Source: Bacillota bacterium (GTDB taxonomy: Bacteria; Bacillota; Clostridia; Oscillospirales; Ruminococcaceae). Taken from it: DNA of 7,686 bases. Shown here piece by piece: positions 6,077 through 7,686 of this stretch (positions within the stretch are counted from its first letter, which is position 1; every line of letters starts with the position of its first letter). The position numbers and the translations under genes are program-made. The notes beneath the pieces were generated by a model, which ran no database searches, had not been told where the DNA came from, and saw only the letters and a program-made list of their open reading frames with translations. The stretch is from contig JAEWBS010000103.1 of the NCBI GenBank assembly GCA_023391005.1, forward strand, positions 1 through 7,686, read 5' to 3'.

Positions 6077-7597
6077 CTAAACGGTCGGTATCATTAGCGG
6101 CATGTCGACGTCTAACAGCTCTTGGGTCAGCTCGTTGTCCGCCATAATCTGCGCCGGAAGTGAGCCAAATCGCTTTGAAATGTCCCAGACATGCTCGCCG
6201 GCGTTCGCGTAGTAAATCATCAGACCCAGCAGCGGGTCGCTCTTGCGCGGATTCTGCTCGTCAACCATCAGGTCGGTCAGCAGCGACTTCATCTCAAACT
6301 CGATGAGCATACCCGCCAGCAGCAGCTCGCATCCGAGCATCAATTTTCCCTGACTGATGCTGCCTGAGACGGCCAGCACCGTCATATCGCTCATCAGCTC
6401 CGCCATATCGCTCTTGCAAGGGACCTTAATGGCGACGTCGCAGGTGTGGGTAACGCAGTCGGCCCCAAGCTCCTCGGTCGAGACCAGCGCCGTAAATTTC
6501 AGCTGGCCGCTCACCGTTATCATGCCGTCCTCTTTATGCGTGTTCTGCCCAAACGGGCTGGCCCAGACATCAAGCAGCGCCGTGACATCCTTAGGGGCCT
6601 CGGCCTCGGTGCGCACGCCCGCCCGTTCCGACACCGCCGTGCAGGACTTGGGCACCCGCAGCTTTGCCAGCGTATTCTGTGTGGGATAGAGCGTCGAGTA
6701 GCTGTCGGTGGCGCCGGTGAGCACAATCGGCTTAAAGAACCGGATGACCGCGACAAGCTGCACCTCCACGCGCAGTTCACCCTCCTGCCCCGTTTCATCG
6801 GGCGTGCAGTCAAGCGATACGCAGTTGACCTGCGCCTCGCACTGCATGTTCTCGTCGAGATGGTCCGCTTCGATCACCTGACTGAGCGGCAGTGCGTAGT
6901 CGGCGGTTTCGAGTGCGCCGGTTTCGGGGTCGGTCTTATACAGCAGGTGTACCATCAATTCGCCCTTGAGCAGCACGCGGGAGGCCATGACCCGGCTCTC
7001 TTGCACGGTGGGGCGGCACTCGGCCCGCACCACCTCGACGGCAGGGCTCTTGCCCACGGCGGGGGTCAATATCTCGGCCATTGAAAACTGGCGCTGCATC
7101 TGGCCGGTCAGATCCGACACGCTGTCTTCGCAGGCGCGCAGCTGCACGCCCATGCCCTCCGCGGCGTCTACAGCCTGCTGCTGTACGGCATCAAGCAGCT
7201 TCACCCGCAGCATGATAACCCCGCGCACATCGACCCGTCTGCGTGAGGCGGCGCGGCAGTTGGTGTGCCCCTGCTCGCAGGTCACCGACCAAATTGGGCG
7301 GGTCGGCTCGGTTTTAAGCTCAAAGCTTTTTGAAAAAGGAATTTTGTACTCGACCTTGCGAACACCGCCCACCTCGCCGACATAGCACAGCTTGACAACG
7401 GCCATGCCCTCAACCGTAAAAGCGGTTTTGCGCACCGCGCAATCGGTGACGGCGCTTTGCACCTGGCAGCAAAGCACGCGAACAATGTCGGGGCAATAAT
7501 CCGGCAGCAGCACGTCGCACTCTATGGGATGTTCCGCGGCCGTATCAAGCAAAAGTTCACAGGCCGCGACCGATCGTCTATGAAGATTTAGTTCCAT
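6077..7597 (-). CDS. sipL: SipL-type coat morphogenesis protein (DUF3794 + LysM)
   Basis: A 506-residue protein with DUF3794 (SPOCS) domains and one C-terminal LysM domain, the architecture of SipL, the SpoIVA-interacting protein of Clostridioides difficile. The first DUF3794 unit starts around residue 22 and includes the hallmark LLPDYCPDIVRVL (30-42); related sequence continues at about 175-285 and 310-440. The LysM domain covers about 459-505 and includes GEHVWDISKRFG (467-478) and PLMIPTV at the end. There is no signal peptide or membrane segment, as expected for a mother-cell cytoplasmic coat protein. In C. difficile the LysM domain binds SpoIVA; here W471 is a candidate contact, to be confirmed by alignment. 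The ATG follows GAGGAG with about 8 bases of spacing. It is the first gene of the operon, with spoIVA 21 bp downstream. DUF3794-LysM proteins also occur as other paralogues, so the symbol rests partly on the spoIVA neighbour. Confidence 0.85.
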   Translation of the reverse strand: MELNLHRRSVAACELLLDTAAEHPIECDVLLPDYCPDIVRVLCCQVQSAVTDCAVRKTAFTVEGMAVVKLCYVGEVGGVRKVEYKIPFSKSFELKTEPTRPIWSVTCEQGHTNCRAASRRRVDVRGVIMLRVKLLDAVQQQAVDAAEGMGVQLRACEDSVSDLTGQMQRQFSMAEILTPAVGKSPAVEVVRAECRPTVQESRVMASRVLLKGELMVHLLYKTDPETGALETADYALPLSQVIEADHLDENMQCEAQVNCVSLDCTPDETGQEGELRVEVQLVAVIRFFKPIVLTGATDSYSTLYPTQNTLAKLRVPKSCTAVSERAGVRTEAEAPKDVTALLDVWASPFGQNTHKEDGMITVSGQLKFTALVSTEELGADCVTHTCDVAIKVPCKSDMAELMSDMTVLAVSGSISQGKLMLGCELLLAGMLIEFEMKSLLTDLMVDEQNPRKSDPLLGLMIYYANAGEHVWDISKRFGSLPAQIMADNELTQELLDVDMPLMIPTV

Positions 7598-7630
7598 TCG
7601 GCTCTCTCCTCGCTATTCATTTCTACCCGA

Positions 7631-7659
7631 TTTATATTCGCAGAAATTTTAAATTATTC
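7631..7659 (-). promoter_or_regulatory. Candidate sigma-E promoter of sipL-spoIVA
   Basis: On the minus strand GAATAAT (-35, 7653-7659) is followed after 14 bases by AATATAAA (-10, 7631-7638). The -35 matches the sigma-E pattern KMATATT at 6 of 7 positions and the -10 matches CATACAHT at about 5 of 8, with spacing inside the usual 13-15. It lies about 34 bases before the sipL ATG. Both spoIVA and sipL are known sigma-E targets in other spore formers, which supports the reading. The -10 is imperfect and the region is AT-rich. Confidence 0.5.
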
Positions 7660-7686
7660 GGACAACACATCAAATTCCCGTCCACA

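Noticed and set aside
5615..6097. A 160-codon plus-strand open frame over the start of spoIVA
   Set aside because: It is antisense to the Walker A region of spoIVA and has no recognisable motif.
6446..7084. A 212-codon plus-strand open frame inside sipL
   Set aside because: Antisense shadow rich in His, Arg and Gly, with no domain; the DUF3794-LysM frame explains the region.

Overview
The window looks like a chromosome segment from an endospore-forming, strictly anaerobic member of the Clostridia (Bacillota), probably a GC-rich gut lineage such as the Oscillospiraceae. Three things suggest this: an electron-transfer flavoprotein pair of the type used with butyryl-CoA dehydrogenase, the sporulation coat ATPase SpoIVA, and beside it a SipL-type protein (DUF3794 domains plus a C-terminal LysM), a clostridial coat-anchoring partner of SpoIVA. 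The exact genus cannot be set from the sequence alone.

Layout. Bases 1-1871 (+ strand) carry the 3' part of etfB and complete etfA, closed by a perfect Rho-independent terminator (1886-1916). Bases 1921-2201 are gene-free and packed with small hairpins; this stretch looks like a dispersed intergenic repeat. A second strong terminator (2202-2243) ends an oppositely directed pair of small accessory genes: a GNAT acetyltransferase (2246-2737) and a VOC/PhnB-like protein (2783-3166). Both are visibly more AT-rich than their surroundings. The VOC gene has an awkward start: its Shine-Dalgarno is ideally spaced from an ATA codon and badly spaced from the only conventional codon, TTG. Next on the minus strand is a secreted 275-residue protein of unknown function (3233-4060) with its own good sigma-A-type promoter. 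A second gene-free stretch (about 4125-4567) holds a 14-bp GC-rich hairpin that probably ends the sporulation operon.

Bases 4568-7597 (- strand) hold sipL followed 21 bp later by spoIVA, with a plausible sigma-E promoter at 7631-7659. SpoIVA polymerises on the forespore surface using ATP, and the LysM end of SipL binds SpoIVA in Clostridioides difficile. The two genes therefore form a compact mother-cell module in which both partners of one protein complex would be made from one transcript.

The etf pair is a separate metabolic unit that moves electrons for acyl-CoA reduction. No CRISPR array, tRNA, rRNA, insertion sequence or clearly new multi-gene system was seen. The most notable points are the sipL-spoIVA linkage with its sigma-E site, the hairpin-rich repeat, the non-standard VOC start and the unassigned secreted protein.
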